Below, piece by piece: positions 1 to 10,272 of a DNA stretch of 64,000 nucleotides. The stretch comes from Hondaea fermentalgiana (taxonomy: Eukaryota > Sar > Bigyra > Thraustochytrida > Thraustochytriidae), in assembly GCA_014084085.1 (NCBI GenBank), contig NPFB01000071.1:139023-203022 (forward strand), written 5' to 3'. The position numbers and the translations under genes were made by a program. Each line of letters begins with the position of its first letter. The first letter of the stretch is position 1. The notes beneath the pieces were generated by a model. The model was not told the origin of the DNA. It did not search any database and worked only from the letters and a program-made list of their open reading frames with translations.

Positions 1-1130
1 TGCGGACGGAGCTCGCGCGCAGGGTTTCTGCACATAAGGTCTTTGGAGCGGACTCCACGCGGACCAAGGGAGACTCGCGCGCGCTGCTGCTGCGAGAGAC
101 GACCGGGACGTGCGGGTTCCCTTGTACATTTGTCCAACTGCATTTGTGCATTTTTTTCTTCCCTTTGTCCCTTCTTTTTCCACTTCTTCCCTCCATTTGG
201 CCGTCTTTCCAGCCCCCTCTTTTTTCCTTTTTTTCCCTCAAGAGACCGTTGTGCACGAGATCGATTTGTTGGCAAAGGCAATTCTACTCGCACAGATTAA
301 ACTAGGTCTCGCCACTCTTTTGCGCCGCGCGTCGGGACGAAGGCGCGGCCGCAGGCGACGCGTGCTTGCTCCTCGCGTGCGAGCGAGGTTGCGGGAGCAG
401 CAGGTGCTGCTCAGCTGCACGCAGAGAAGTCGAAGAGTCTTCGGGTGCCCTGCACAGAGGGATCAGCGGTTAGTTAGGTAGTGGCCGTGTCGCTGCTTTC
501 TGCCTTCGACTTCGAACTCACTGTCAATTTGGTTACGAGAGCACCTGCAAAGGGTAGATACTGCGGCGCAGGGCATTTCCGGCGCCGATCTCGAGCAAAC
601 AACTAAACAAACAAACAAACGAACGATCGAACGACCGCGCGAGCCTCGCGCGCAGGAGGCGACGCCGACGCGCGCGCGTCCCCGCCCCGCTCCTCGGGGC
701 CTGGCCCCGCGCGGGTTCGTCGGCGAGCGCGCAGCAGAACGATAAGGCGAGGCCGGAAAGCACGGACCACGCGCGCGTGCGGGGCCCCGTTCGGCGGGCG
801 AGGCCGCGGCGGCGATCTGAAGAGGCGGCGCGAGGACGCTACCCGCTTGAGGCCCGCGCCGCAGCAGCGCCGCGCGCCGACCCCGCTCGCTGCCTCGGGC
901 TCGCGCTGCGCAGAGCAAGGCCCGAGCCTGGCCTGCCTGGTGCCTGTCCGGCCGCTTCTCCTTCCTTTCCTTCTTCGTTTTGGCGCTTCTTCGACTCGAG
1001 CCGGAGGTCCGCCGCGAACGCGCGCGTGAGAAAGACAGAGAGGACCGCCGCCGCAGGCAGCAGACAAGACCGGCCGACCGACGAACCGTCCGTCCGTGCG
1101 ACCTCGCCGCGCGGATCGAGCCATCGGCAA
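1..1130. other. GC-rich upstream region, no gene supported
   Basis: No convincing protein is seen here. The stretch from about 600 to 1130 is very GC-rich and stays open in several frames on both strands, which is composition rather than coding. A short AAAC/GAAC tetranucleotide array lies near 600-630. A pyrimidine-rich run ending in CAG at about 1151-1163, just before the downstream gene, could be a 3' splice site of a 5'-UTR intron, but no matching donor can be fixed by eye. Confidence 0.5.
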
Positions 1131-1211
1131 ATGGTCGCGGCTAGTGAGCCCCTTTCGTTCCAGGTGCCCTCGAGTGCAATGCAGCCCCCCTTCCAGCATT
1201 TCAACGACAGC

Positions 1212-1249
<38 letters not shown>

Positions 1250-2558
1250 TAACAACAACAACAACAACAATAACAACAACAACAGTAGCAGCGGCGGCAA
1301 CAATAGCCACAATGCTATCTTTGGCGGAATGTTCACATCCGAGGACGACTGGTCCGAGCTTTCCAAAATCCTCTGCCAATCTGACGTGGCAGCTGCCACA
1401 CAAGTTGCCACAGCGCTCAAACTGAGCCCGCGCCAGCCACACGCCGAGCGCAGACCCAGCACCGCGTCAAATCTCAGCTCCACCTCGCACCCGGTCCACG
1501 CAGAGGGCGCCGCGGTCCCTTCCGGCATCTTCTCGAACCCGTACCACAGCAACGCTGCCCATGAAAGCTTCCGTCTCGGCGACGTTCGCGACGCGGGAAC
1601 CCCGGCGGCGCTTTCTCCCGCCCACGTTTCCGCCGTCGCGCGCCGCGCCCATCTGCTGCAGTACCAGGGGAGCGCCATGGCGTCGCCCGTCGATGATGAC
1701 AATGATGCCGGCCGCGTCGGTGGCGCTGCGGAGCGTCAGGAGGGGCTCCGCAGCGATCTTCCCAAAGCAATGGGTGTATCCAAACGCAGATCCGAGGACG
1801 CCCTCGAGCACCACCCGACGGAGATGCACGACGCCGCACTGCACCCGCAAGGCAAGAGGAGGCGCGCCAGCCACGACAACGATACAGCGTCCGAGATCTC
1901 CGAGTCTAGCGCAGGATCCGACGTCATGACCCCGTCAGGATCGGGAGCTGCGGGTGCTGGTGCCGTTGCCGTTGCCACTGGTGCTGGTGCTGATGCTGCG
2001 AGGAGCCACGGCAGAGCGGCTGCCGCGGGCACAGGGGCCGGCGCTACAGGTCGTGCCCGACAGCCCAAGATCAACAAGAAACCCTGGGAGAAAAAAGAGG
2101 AGAATATGATTCTCTACGTGGTTTACCACTTTGTGGAAAAGGACCTCAAGACAATCTCGCAAATCGCCCAACGCTGCGACATCGACCGCACCACGCGCGC
2201 GGTCGACAAAAAGCTCAAGCGCCTTCTCGTCTTTGAGCGCTGGAACTCTCGCGTCCAGACCGACATTCAAAACAGGATCCGTCAAATCTTTCACGAGCAG
2301 AACATCAGCTTTTCGCGCGTCCAGCGCGAGAAACTTGTTCTGGCCAAACGCGAATTTGCAGCTGCAAATTATCCCGCTCTCCCATGCGACGAGGTCGGCG
2401 CCCCAGCTCAGACATCGGAATCACAGACTGCAACCTCCGCCGCCGCCTCCTCCTCCTCCTCTACTATACCCTCCTCGGCGACGACTGCGGGGGTCATGTC
2501 CTCTTCGGCGACGCGATCTGCCGCGGACTCTGCAAAGTATCCACCTTCGACGTGGTGA
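1131..2558 (+). CDS. Ser/Asn-rich protein with a Myb/SANT-like helical block, probable nuclear
   Basis: The frame runs 475 codons from the ATG at 1131; a second in-frame ATG at 1179 is an alternative. The open frame continues upstream but lacks an ATG there and is GC-rich noise. A pure Ser run coded by AGC triplets is followed by an Asn run coded by AAC/AAT at roughly residues 27-60. Ala/Gly-rich linkers follow. The only ordered part is residues about 310-420, which begins KKPWEKKEENMILYVVYHF and continues with an IAQRCDIDRTT-AVDKKLKRLL pattern. This is reminiscent of Myb/SANT helices with a Trp, an acidic patch and a basic last helix. I do not recognise the family. A DNA- or chromatin-binding role is inference from this block and the low-complexity context. 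The C-terminal ~70 residues are Ser/Thr/Ala-rich. Confidence 0.7.
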
Positions 2559-3430
2559 GCGAAGCCATTGCTGGCGCGCATCCTCGCCAACTCCAGTCCA
2601 TGACAAACACCCCTCAAACCTCCCTGCATTTGATCGGACTTCAAACTTCATCGAACATAATCAATCATACGAAAGCGACCTCCTCCTATTTCTTTCTTTA
2701 TTCTCTTTTGTCCTTTTATTGCCATAGCTTCCGTAGATTGCCATTTCCTGGCTTGGTCGCGACGTCGCGCAGCGCTCCTTCGCAGCGGAGAGCCGCATTT
2801 TCACCTACCAAAAAAACGATGCGCGCGCGATTTCTGTGAGCAAAAGGAACAATTCTGCTCGCGCCATTTCGAGATCCAACTTCTTCTTCTTTTCTTCTTT
2901 TCAGAGTCGCAGCTGCCACTGCTGATACTGATGATGATGCAATATTCACCAACTGGAAACAGGAGAGAGTTAATCATGGAATTTAGCCGAAACCTTCATT
3001 TAAGAATCGTATCAGGTCCTGAACGTCGCCTCCTCCTCGAAAAGTATACAAGTGATTCGCTGCTATCCGTGTTCCTGCAAAGATGGCCAAAGAATATCTC
3101 TGTTTTGGCAATCCAGGATCGAACGTGGCCAAAAAACTTGCAAAATCATTTCCTCTACTCCAATCAAAGTCATCTTTTTCCTTTGCGAGAAGTCAAGGGC
3201 TCTTTTCCACGCTGGAAAAAACGCCAACCCTCTTGCATGAGAAGAGCACTGGCGGCGATGAGGAGGTTCGATCATCCTCTCAAGATGATTCTCAGTAACC
3301 TAAACTGTGTCCTGTATTTTCAACTCGAATTTTTCCCCTCATACCGGACACTTTTCCAACCACCGTGCGCTAGACTTGAAAAGAAACCCAACGCAGCCAG
3401 AGCCCAATTGCCGCGCTGTGCACGCGAGCC
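2559..3430. other. Intergenic region with a possible 71-residue small ORF
   Basis: Less GC-rich than its neighbours, with pyrimidine tracts that suit the 3' UTR of the upstream gene. One small frame, 3083-3298 on the plus strand (start MAKEYLCFGNPGSN, end SSSQDDSQ), has protein-like composition. It has a Kozak-like ATG after GCAAAG, but no family resemblance that I can name. It could be an exon, since the preceding bases resemble a 3' splice site, or chance. Confidence that it is translated is low. Confidence 0.25.
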
Positions 3431-5986
3431 ATGGAGGCGCAGGCGGCAGGGAGCTCGCGCGGGACGCAGCGAGTGACTTCGCTTGACCTGACAGGCAACC
3501 AGAATGAGTTTACCGTGAGCAACGCAGCGAGCAAGAAGCCGAAACGCAAGGCAAATGGGACTGCGACAACCGCGGGCTCGACGCAGTCCGCTGCAAACAA
3601 CGAGGCGGGCGCGGGCAATGGCGGGCCGTCGCAGACGGCCCCCTTTCCCGGAGATGCAAATGGCGCGCCTGCTTTGCGCGGTCTCGCACGGGATCCTATC
3701 ATGCGCAGCGACATGGGCGCCGGCGGCTCCATGAATGCCGTCATTGCCAGGATCGAACGGCGCTGTCTCGATGCCGGCGGGATTTCGGATGAAGACTCAG
3801 ACGGCGACCTCGATCAATCGTCTCATGCTCGCTCCGAAACGGATCTTGACAAAGGCAAGCACGAGTCAGCCAATGGAGGAGGAGGAACAGGAGCAGGAGC
3901 AGGAGCAGGAAGAGGCTCTGGCGATGGCGGCAACGGATCAAGCTCCTCCCGCACCGCTGCTGCCGCAGCCGCTACCCGACGACGTCAGAAAAAAGCCAAC
4001 AAGGAGGAACAGGAGTGGCTCAAAAGCGGCGAAGGCTTCCTCGCAGACGAGGACGAGGAGAACGAAGACGACATTGCCCGACGCGAAGCCCTGGAAAATG
4101 CCCTCGAGAATGATGGCTTTTACGTTCACCGCGGACCTCTCCTTTCGCGTGCGAGACGCAAAAGCATCCGTCGTGAAGTGGAGGAACGGCAGCAAAAAAA
4201 GGCAAACAGGAAAAAAGCAACCGCTGGGCGCCGAGCCGACGCCGGAACGCGTGGGCCCCGCGGCGACCTTTCCCCCGAGGATACAGAGGAGGCCCGAAAG
4301 GCCGTTGCGTCGCTCTTAAACTCAGTGAGAAAAATATACGAAAAGGTCGAAAAAGATGCAACCGGTCAGCCGACGCCCAGCGCCGTCTATACCCGTGAGC
4401 TTGACCTTGTACTCGTCACATTTGTCAAACGCACCCTTCGCAACGAAAAGTCAACTGCGCGCAAAGAGTTCATGAAGGACATTGTTAATCGAGCGTTCCG
4501 CAACCAGACCTTGGCCGAATTCAAGAAACATCTCAAGCGCGTTGGGCTCGTCGCCAATGTCAACACCCTCCGCAACGACTTCAAAACCGCCCTCGTCGCT
4601 TTCGCCGACGCGCTCGAGCGCCGCGGTGTCACCAACGCCACCAGCCGCGTAAGATCTCGGGTGCGCAAGAAGAAAGTCAAAGCGTCTCTGCAGCAGCGCC
4701 AAAACCTCGCCGAAGCAGGGCCCGGGGCGGCTGCGGCGGCGCAAACGACTGTCGCCGGCAAGCCTCACCATCCGTATGGTCTGCATGTGTGGTCGTCCGT
4801 CATATCGCGCCAAGACGGTCTCGACGATGCAGCTCTCGACAATCTATACTTTGGGCGTCTCTCTCCCGCCGACGTGGCCAGCGCGACGCAGACTCCGGCC
4901 GCAAACGCACCCAAGTCCTGGGCTGACCTCTTGAAATGCTTTGTTGACAAGGCTGAGCGCGAAGGCGAGACCGATCCTTCACAGATGTTGGGGTCCGCGT
5001 CCGCGGCGAGCGAACAGGCTTCTCAGAGACGACGCATCCGCGCCATGTGCAAGGGATATCTCCAACGCTGTACCACGAGTCAGGGCGGCCCAGAGTTCTT
5101 TTGGGATCTCAAGACCCTCAAGCTGCTCGATCAGCTCGGGATTGCGCACAAAAAGTTCTACCTCAAGAGCGTGGATATCTGGAAACACGAAATTGCTTTG
5201 TTTGGCAAGATCAAAACGCAGTGCCGTGACCGCGAGGCGTTCAAGACTGACATTCGTAATCTCTGGGGCGACAAGAGAACCGTGTCCATGGCAGAGCTCA
5301 GCACCTTGCTTGCCTTATCTGATGTCAGACCGGTGCAGCTCGCCGTTCCGCCTGCGCCTGGTGCCGCGGTGTCATCCAGTGCGGGCGCTGAGACTAATGC
5401 AGTGCCTAACGCAGCTGCGGGGCCATCATCAGCGGCGGCGGCAGCGGTGGCGACGACGACGACGACGAGCGGCCCTGCCAAGGCCAGCATATCCAAGGCC
5501 TTGAATGGTAGTACTGTACCCAAGTCTCCGACGGCGGCCGATGTGCATTTGTTCCAGCAGCAGATGACGATAAACAATACTGGCCCCAAGCGAAAGACGG
5601 CGCCCTCTGAGGAGGGTCACAACCCGAAAATAAAGGCCAAGAAAAAACTACGACGCTCTCAAGATTTCCCTACGATAGACTTTCGGGAGTCCGACTTTGG
5701 TGCGCAAGGTCACGCATTATCCTCCATGCACGCGAGTGTTGGCACGCCAACTACCAAGCCCAAGTCCCAGCTCAAGCCCAAGCCAACTTCCCCGCGGTCC
5801 CAAACGAAGAAGACGCCCGTGAAAGGCATTGAGGCCCACCACGAAGAAGGAGCCAAGTCTTTGTCTCGACCGAAAAAGAGCCCCGCAACGAGCTCCGCGC
5901 AAAAGGCCTCTGCAAGACCGCCCAAGAAAACCGGCGATTTTGCAAGTGTGACCTTTTGCGAGGCAGATTTCCAGTTCCCTCGCTAG
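3431..5986 (+). CDS. Unrecognised 851-residue charged protein with a duplicated C-terminal F-x-E-x-D-F motif
   Basis: The first ATG (GAGCCATGG context) opens a single 851-codon exon. Residues 1-200 are low complexity (Gly/Ala/Ser, acidic clusters). Residues about 200-290 are strongly charged, with basic runs that would serve as nuclear localisation signals. Residues about 290-420 form a helical, conserved-looking block (EARKAVASLLNSVRKIYEKV, then a VTFVKRTLRNEK stretch). A second ordered block lies near 440-650. The tail is Lys/Pro-rich and ends with two copies of one short pattern: DFPTIDFRESDFGA about 110 residues before the end, and DFASVTFCEADFQFPR at the very end. I do not recognise the family. 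A nuclear scaffold or DNA/RNA-associated role is an inference from charge and motifs. The satellite begins within about 15 bases of the stop. Confidence 0.75.
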   Translation: MEAQAAGSSRGTQRVTSLDLTGNQNEFTVSNAASKKPKRKANGTATTAGSTQSAANNEAGAGNGGPSQTAPFPGDANGAPALRGLARDPIMRSDMGAGGSMNAVIARIERRCLDAGGISDEDSDGDLDQSSHARSETDLDKGKHESANGGGGTGAGAGAGRGSGDGGNGSSSSRTAAAAAATRRRQKKANKEEQEWLKSGEGFLADEDEENEDDIARREALENALENDGFYVHRGPLLSRARRKSIRREVEERQQKKANRKKATAGRRADAGTRGPRGDLSPEDTEEARKAVASLLNSVRKIYEKVEKDATGQPTPSAVYTRELDLVLVTFVKRTLRNEKSTARKEFMKDIVNRAFRNQTLAEFKKHLKRVGLVANVNTLRNDFKTALVAFADALERRGVTNATSRVRSRVRKKKVKASLQQRQNLAEAGPGAAAAAQTTVAGKPHHPYGLHVWSSVISRQDGLDDAALDNLYFGRLSPADVASATQTPAANAPKSWADLLKCFVDKAEREGETDPSQMLGSASAASEQASQRRRIRAMCKGYLQRCTTSQGGPEFFWDLKTLKLLDQLGIAHKKFYLKSVDIWKHEIALFGKIKTQCRDREAFKTDIRNLWGDKRTVSMAELSTLLALSDVRPVQLAVPPAPGAAVSSSAGAETNAVPNAAAGPSSAAAAAVATTTTTSGPAKASISKALNGSTVPKSPTAADVHLFQQQMTINNTGPKRKTAPSEEGHNPKIKAKKKLRRSQDFPTIDFRESDFGAQGHALSSMHASVGTPTTKPKSQLKPKPTSPRSQTKKTPVKGIEAHHEEGAKSLSRPKKSPATSSAQKASARPPKKTGDFASVTFCEADFQFPR

Positions 5987-5993
5987 CTCGCTG

Positions 5994-6362
5994 GCGATGG
6001 GAAGCGATGCGGAGCGATGCGATGCGATGCGATGCGAAGCGATTCGATGCGAAGCGAAGCGATGCAAAGCGATGCGAAGCGATTCGATGCGATTCGATGC
6101 GATGCGAAGCGATGCAAATCGATGCAAAGCGATGCGAAGCGATGCGAAGCGATGCAAAGTGATGCAAATCGATGCAAAGCGATGCAAAGCGATGCGAAGC
6201 GATGCAAAGCGATGCGAAGCGATGCAAAGCGAAGCGAAGCGATGCAAAGAGATGCAAAGCGAAGCGAAGCGATGCGAAGCGATGCGAAGCGATGCAAAGC
6301 GATGCGAAGCGATGCAAAGAAATGCAAAGAAATGCAAAGAGATGCAAAGCGAAGCGAAGCTC
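5994..6362. repeat. Satellite of GATGC/GAAGC/AAAGC 5-bp units (10-bp higher period)
   Basis: About 370 bp made almost wholly of GATGC alternating with GAAGC or AAAGC, with occasional GATTC and AAATC variants. This gives a dominant 10-bp period. It starts within a few bases of the stop codon of the preceding gene and ends near 6362. Because 5 and 10 are not multiples of 3, it stays open in several frames on both strands; the resulting Asp/Ala/Lys/Arg/Met or His/Arg/Phe/Ala/Ser translations are artefacts. Confidence 0.95.
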
Positions 6363-6897
6363 GCCGAGCTAACTTTCCAGCTGGTTTGCACCTGTTCAAA
6401 AAATCTTCATCGCCCGCCGTAAACCGTAAAATCATAATACAGCAGTCTGCAGTGCTGCAGTGCTGCCAATAGCGGATTTTTTCGGCATTGTCTTTGCTCT
6501 TGATTTTCTCTCCGAGGCTATTATTCAGAAGAAGCTCTCTCTACTCCTTCATGCACGCATGTATGCATCCAACCATCCATATTTCATACATCCTCATCCA
6601 CCGTACGTCGACAAGCACTACAGCCTACAACAACATGCGTAAAAAAAGAATGCAGCGCTGCCGCCGGTGGCGAGATCCTTTGGCGCCGTGGAGCCCACGC
6701 TCTCACACATCAGTCCCCGAGGCTCTTCTCGACCCCCGGCCGGTCGCCATTCCCCGCGTTCCTTCCTCCCTCCCTTCCTTCCTCTCCTCTCCTCTCCCTC
6801 CCCCATGTACGATACCGCGCAGTCCCGTGCCCTAACCCTAGCCGGAAGCGGCCCAAGATAGGCCACTTCTGGCGGCCATACGTGGCGGCGGCGGTGC

Positions 6898-6972
6898 GGA
6901 CTTGCGGCGCGTTTGCGGCGCTGTGGCGGGGGGCCATTCCCGACTTGCGGCGGCGGCGCGCAAGTGCGGAAT
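6898..6972. promoter_or_regulatory. ACTTGCGGC / GCGCAAGTGCGG motif cluster
   Basis: Three copies of a core ACTTGC or its complement GCAAGT lie inside 75 bp: ACTTGCGGCG at 6900, ACTTGCGGCGG at 6943 and GCGCAAGTGCGG at 6958. The same core is clustered upstream of the genes starting at 18207 and 36739. The role as a promoter element is inference from this recurrence. Confidence 0.4.
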
Positions 6973-7457
6973 GGGCGGGCCCGTAGTGCGCGGCGGCGCC
7001 TCCTTGTGCGAGCGGGGCGAGGCGGGGCGCGAGGGCAATCAATCGTCCATCGAGCGGACGCGAGTCGCGACGTACGTGGCGGAGGAGGACCCCGGCGGCG
7101 CGGAGCTGCGCGGCGAGCGGAGCTGCGCGGCGAGCGGCGGAGGGCGAGCGGGGAGGAGGCGCGGGGAGACGCGACTCGCGAGAGAGCGAGCGAGCGAGCG
7201 AGCTGACTGGCTGGCGTCGCGGCGGAGCGAAGCATGGCGGCATGCAGGCCGCGCACGGCCAGTCAGGCGGTCTGCGGGCAGCCTGCGCGAGGTCGATGTG
7301 CGAGGCGAGGCGAGGCGAAGCGACCTTTGCATCCAGGAGAGAGAAGAGTAGAGTAGAGTAGAGTTGAAGAGCAGATCTGAGCAGAGAAAGCTTGCGTGGA
7401 GGTGAAAGAGGTGGCGCTCGAAAAGCGCGGGCACGAAAAACAGCACGGAAGACTGAC

Positions 7458-7503
7458 ATGCTGAGCGCACGGATTGATGACGATTGACGAAATGCAGACG
7501 TAG
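7458..7503 (+). other. Two overlapping short upstream ORFs before RPL27A
   Basis: An ATG at 7458 opens 9 codons ending at a TGA (7485-7487). An ATG at 7477 opens 8 codons ending at a TAG (7501-7503). Both precede the RPL27A start at 7528. They matter only if transcription begins upstream of them. Otherwise the real start site is in the pyrimidine/AC-rich 7504-7527 stretch, or a 5'-UTR intron removes them. Confidence 0.35.
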
Positions 7504-7527
7504 CACCTTCAACAACAAAGGGGCAAG

Positions 7528-7670
7528 ATGCCTTCCCGCCTCAGCAAGAACCGCAAGAAGCGCGGCCACGTCTCTGCCGGTCATGGTCGTATTGGCAAGC
7601 ACCGGTCGCACCCTGGTGGTCGCGGTAACGCTGGTGGCCAGCACCACCACCGTACGCTCTTTGACAAGTT

Positions 7671-7703
<33 letters not shown>

Positions 7704-7977
7704 CCACTACCACGTGAAGAAGAGTGTGTATTACTGCCCGACCATCAGCGTTGAGCGCTTGTGGAACCTCGTCCCCCGCGAGGTCCTCGAGAGCGCCAAG
7801 GCTGACACCTCTGGCAAGAACGCCCCCGTCATTGACGTCACCGAGCACGGCTTCTTCAAGGTCCTTGGCACTGGCCACCTCCCCGAGGCCCCCGTCGTCG
7901 TCAAGGCACGGTTCTTTACCAAGGGTGCGGAGAAGAAGATCAAGGAGATCGGCGGCGCTTGCGTGCTTACTGCCTAA
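7528..7977 (+). CDS. RPL27A: 60S ribosomal protein L27a (uL15)
   Basis: Large-subunit ribosomal protein uL15, called L27a in animals and L28 in yeast. It sits on the 60S surface near the peptide exit region. The 149-residue product has the family's full length and its diagnostic Gly/His/Arg-rich N terminus ([20 protein letters not shown], then a [19 protein letters not shown] run). This is followed by [18 protein letters not shown] and the C-terminal domain ending in GGACVLTA. Single exon, ATG in CAAGATGCC context. Codon use is strongly biased to C-ending codons, as expected for a highly expressed gene. There are no deviations from the family. The upstream region holds a repeated ACTTGC motif and two short uORFs. 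Confidence 0.98.
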
Positions 7978-8952
7978 ACACAATGTGATCCTTTTCTTTG
8001 CCACACGTTCTTTTTTGCATCCTCATCTACAAAGGAAGAGTCGGTATCGACATGCACCGTCTGCTTGCTTGTTTGCTTCTTTTGATTCAGTGCAGTGTTT
8101 GGCAGACCTTATCAGCCTCCGTCAAGAAAAGGCCGAGGGCGTGCTCTCAAGCATTGCAAAACCACTTGTCTCTGTCTCGGCACCCGACTCTTGATCCTTT
8201 GCTTGCTCGCGTGCACGCATAACATCAACATCAGTATCACAAGTCAAACGTCAGAAGTCAGAAGTTTGCGCGTCCCCCGCGCAGAGAGAAGAAAAGAGAA
8301 GCTTTGAACAAACTTTTCCGTCCATGTGATGCGAGTATCTCTTCGCGAGTTGCTCAAGTCCACACAAGCATTTATTGCAGCAGCAGCCATCACAAATCAA
8401 AAACCGAGAGTACTCAAAATCTATTCACAATGATGTAGCAACTGCAAGCAAAAGCTTAATTTCCTTTCTTGGGTTGTAGGTCTAGGTCTTGGTCTGGTGC
8501 TTTTGCTTGACATTGTACTGGTACTGGAGCTTTGTTTCTGCCGAGTTTCACGTAATCTTGTGTCGAATCTGGATTCGCCGTTCTGCGCAGATTTTCTTGG
8601 TGTGTCACTTCTCGTCACGCTCCTCATCCTGGATCCGTCTGAATCTTTGTTGGTATTGCGAATACGGGAACTCTTCTGTCAGGGGTGTTGGGGAAGAAAA
8701 TCTTTTGACATGTAAAATGGTGTCGGTTCTCCAAGGCAGAAGCTCAACGTCATTCGCCTTGACCAATGCGTGTACTAGTGGGCCTGGGTCCACTACATTT
8801 CTCTTTTTTTTTTTTTCTTTTCCTTTTTTTTTCCTTAACATCGACGGGCGTTCTCTTGCTCTGTTCTTCTGGTCGCTGCAGAACAACATTTTGCGGAAAA
8901 GCGCCCAACCGCCCGCGCATGGCATTGGGCTAATCGATTGATCGCTCTGACC
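7978..8952. other. Intergenic region with a weak minus-strand coding-like segment
   Basis: Holds the RPL27A 3' flank and the APC10 promoter side. A minus-strand frame from an ATG at 8925 to a stop at 8605 (106 codons) includes a protein-like stretch (LVHALVKANDVELLPWRTDT and TEEFPYSQYQQRFRRIQDEE). It also contains a poly-Lys run caused by a homopolymer. It resembles no family I know and would start only about 30 bp from APC10, so I do not call it a gene. Confidence 0.3.
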
Positions 8953-9851
8953 ATGGCAACGCCGCAGAGCGAGCGCGCAGCAACGGCGACCGCGGAGACC
9001 CCGGCGGATCCTGCCGACACAGGCAGTGTCGCCGCTCCTCTCAAACGGCTCAGCGACACCGAGAAACGCGAGATTGGCGACGAGGTGAGTTGCGTGCGAG
9101 TGAGCAGGACCAAGGGGAACGAACAAGCAGACGAAGTCCACGAACGCTAACGAGAACGCGCGCGCAATGCTGTTGCTGCTGTTACAATGGACAAACGAAA
9201 TCATCCTGTTGCTGGGACGTGTTGATGCCTTTGCCGGAGATCTACACAGGCGGTATGGTCGCTTTCGACTGCGAAGCCCGGAAATGGCGTTGAGCAGCTC
9301 CGCGACAACAACTTTGACTCGTACGTTTAAGTTCTTCTTTGTTTGGTGCTTTACCCGAACATGTCTCCCCGTTCGGACCGCATGCTCACACCGCTGCTTT
9401 ATTCGCTTGCCCTGCACAAAGGTACTGGCAATCAGACGGCCAGCAACCACATCTCATCAACATTCAGTTTCACAAGAAAATGAGCATTGCAGAGGTAGCT
9501 CTGTACCTCGACTACAAGCTTGACGAGAGCTATACGCCTAAAAAGTTGTGCCTCAGAGCAGGAACGACTTTTCACGACCTTGAGCGAGTCCATCAAATTG
9601 AACTTGAGGAACCGCAGGGGTGGACCCACATTCCTCTTGGTCAAATTGTCAATCATGGCGGTCAAGGCGTGCTGCGGACGCACTTTTTGCAGATTGAGAT
9701 TCTTGCCATGCACCAAAACGGCAGAGACACGCATATTCGCCAAGTCAAAGTCTTTGGAACGAGACAAACTGCCGTTCACCGTATGTTGCATGCTGCGTCA
9801 GAAAGCGGCTTTTCGACCGTCGACTTTTCCCAGTTTTCCTGTGTACGATAG
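8953..9851 (+). CDS. APC10: Anaphase-promoting complex subunit 10 (Doc1), three exons
   Basis: Processivity/co-activator-binding subunit of the APC/C ubiquitin ligase; its Doc (galactose-binding-like) domain helps recognise D-box substrates. Deduced structure: exon 1 8953-9084, intron 9085-9249 (GTGAGT...ACAG), exon 2 9250-9320, intron 9321-9421 (GTACGT...AAAG), exon 3 9422-9851. The total is 633 nt, 210 residues. The splice choice restores the family's continuous Doc core: AVWSLSTAKPGNGVEQLRDN, then YWQSDGQQPHLINIQFHKK, LYLDYKLDESYTPKKLCLRA, the TTFHDL..QIELEEPQGW segment and the signature HQNGRDTHIRQVKVFG near the C terminus. The first ~40 residues are an Ala/Thr-rich extension of no known function. 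The product is slightly longer than the ~185 residues of the animal protein. Introns are exceptional here, since most neighbours are single exons. Confidence 0.93.
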
Positions 9852-10272
9852 ATTGATGTTAAAAAGTTTCGCGACGACTCCCAAAGCCGTCATATTTCAA
9901 GCAAACAACAAAATCTGAAAAGAACAAGAAGAGAAAATAACGAGATTGTCATAGCTATGCCCTCTTTCTCAACGATCTTCCAACAAGATAGAGACGCCTT
10001 GATCGATCTAAAAAAGAGTGCAAGCCCTTCTTCGTCCTCCGGATTTCCTTCTCAAACAAAATAAGAGAGCATAACAAAAGAAGCAAAGTTTTCTTTACAG
10101 TTTGTCAAAGCGTTTACGTTCGCTCAGACTCACTCAGAAAATTCACTGTCAGTCAGTCAGTCAGTCAGTCAGCAACGCGCGTCAGACAGTGAAACGTAGA
10201 CAGAAAATGGATACGAGAAAGAGACCCAGGCATTGCCCAGGCTTTCTACTCGACATTCCACAATGTAAGAAA
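9852..10272. other. Short convergent intergenic region
   Basis: 3' flanks of APC10 and of the receptor kinase. AT-rich, with a GTCA tetranucleotide array at about 10148-10171. No gene seen. Confidence 0.6.

Larger units (their letters stand above)
6363..7527. other. Intergenic region upstream of RPL27A
   Basis: The left part carries trailing A/T-rich 3' flank of the preceding gene. From about 6720 it becomes very GC-rich. It contains a CCCTAACCCTAG telomere-like pair of units near 6829-6841, the ACTTGCG/GCGCAAGT cluster at 6900-6970, GAGC tetranucleotides near 7185-7201 and a GTAGA pentamer array near 7345-7365. No coding sequence is supported. Confidence 0.6.

Noticed and set aside
839..1702. 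Antisense ORF with a poly-Leu run over the first gene
   Set aside because: The Leu run is the reverse of the AGC/AAC Ser/Asn tracts. The plus-strand frame continues into ordered protein; the antisense one does not.
6000..6430. Several overlapping ORFs on both strands with MRSDAKRCEAM- or HRFASLRI-type translations
   Set aside because: They are translations of the 5/10-bp satellite, which has no stops in several frames.
6829..6841. CCCTAACCCTAG telomere-like sequence
   Set aside because: Only about two units, internal to a gene-rich region; no evidence of a telomere or its remnant.
8605..8925. 106-codon minus-strand frame next to APC10
   Set aside because: Contains homopolymer-derived poly-Lys, no homology, and would start about 30 bp from the divergent APC10 start.
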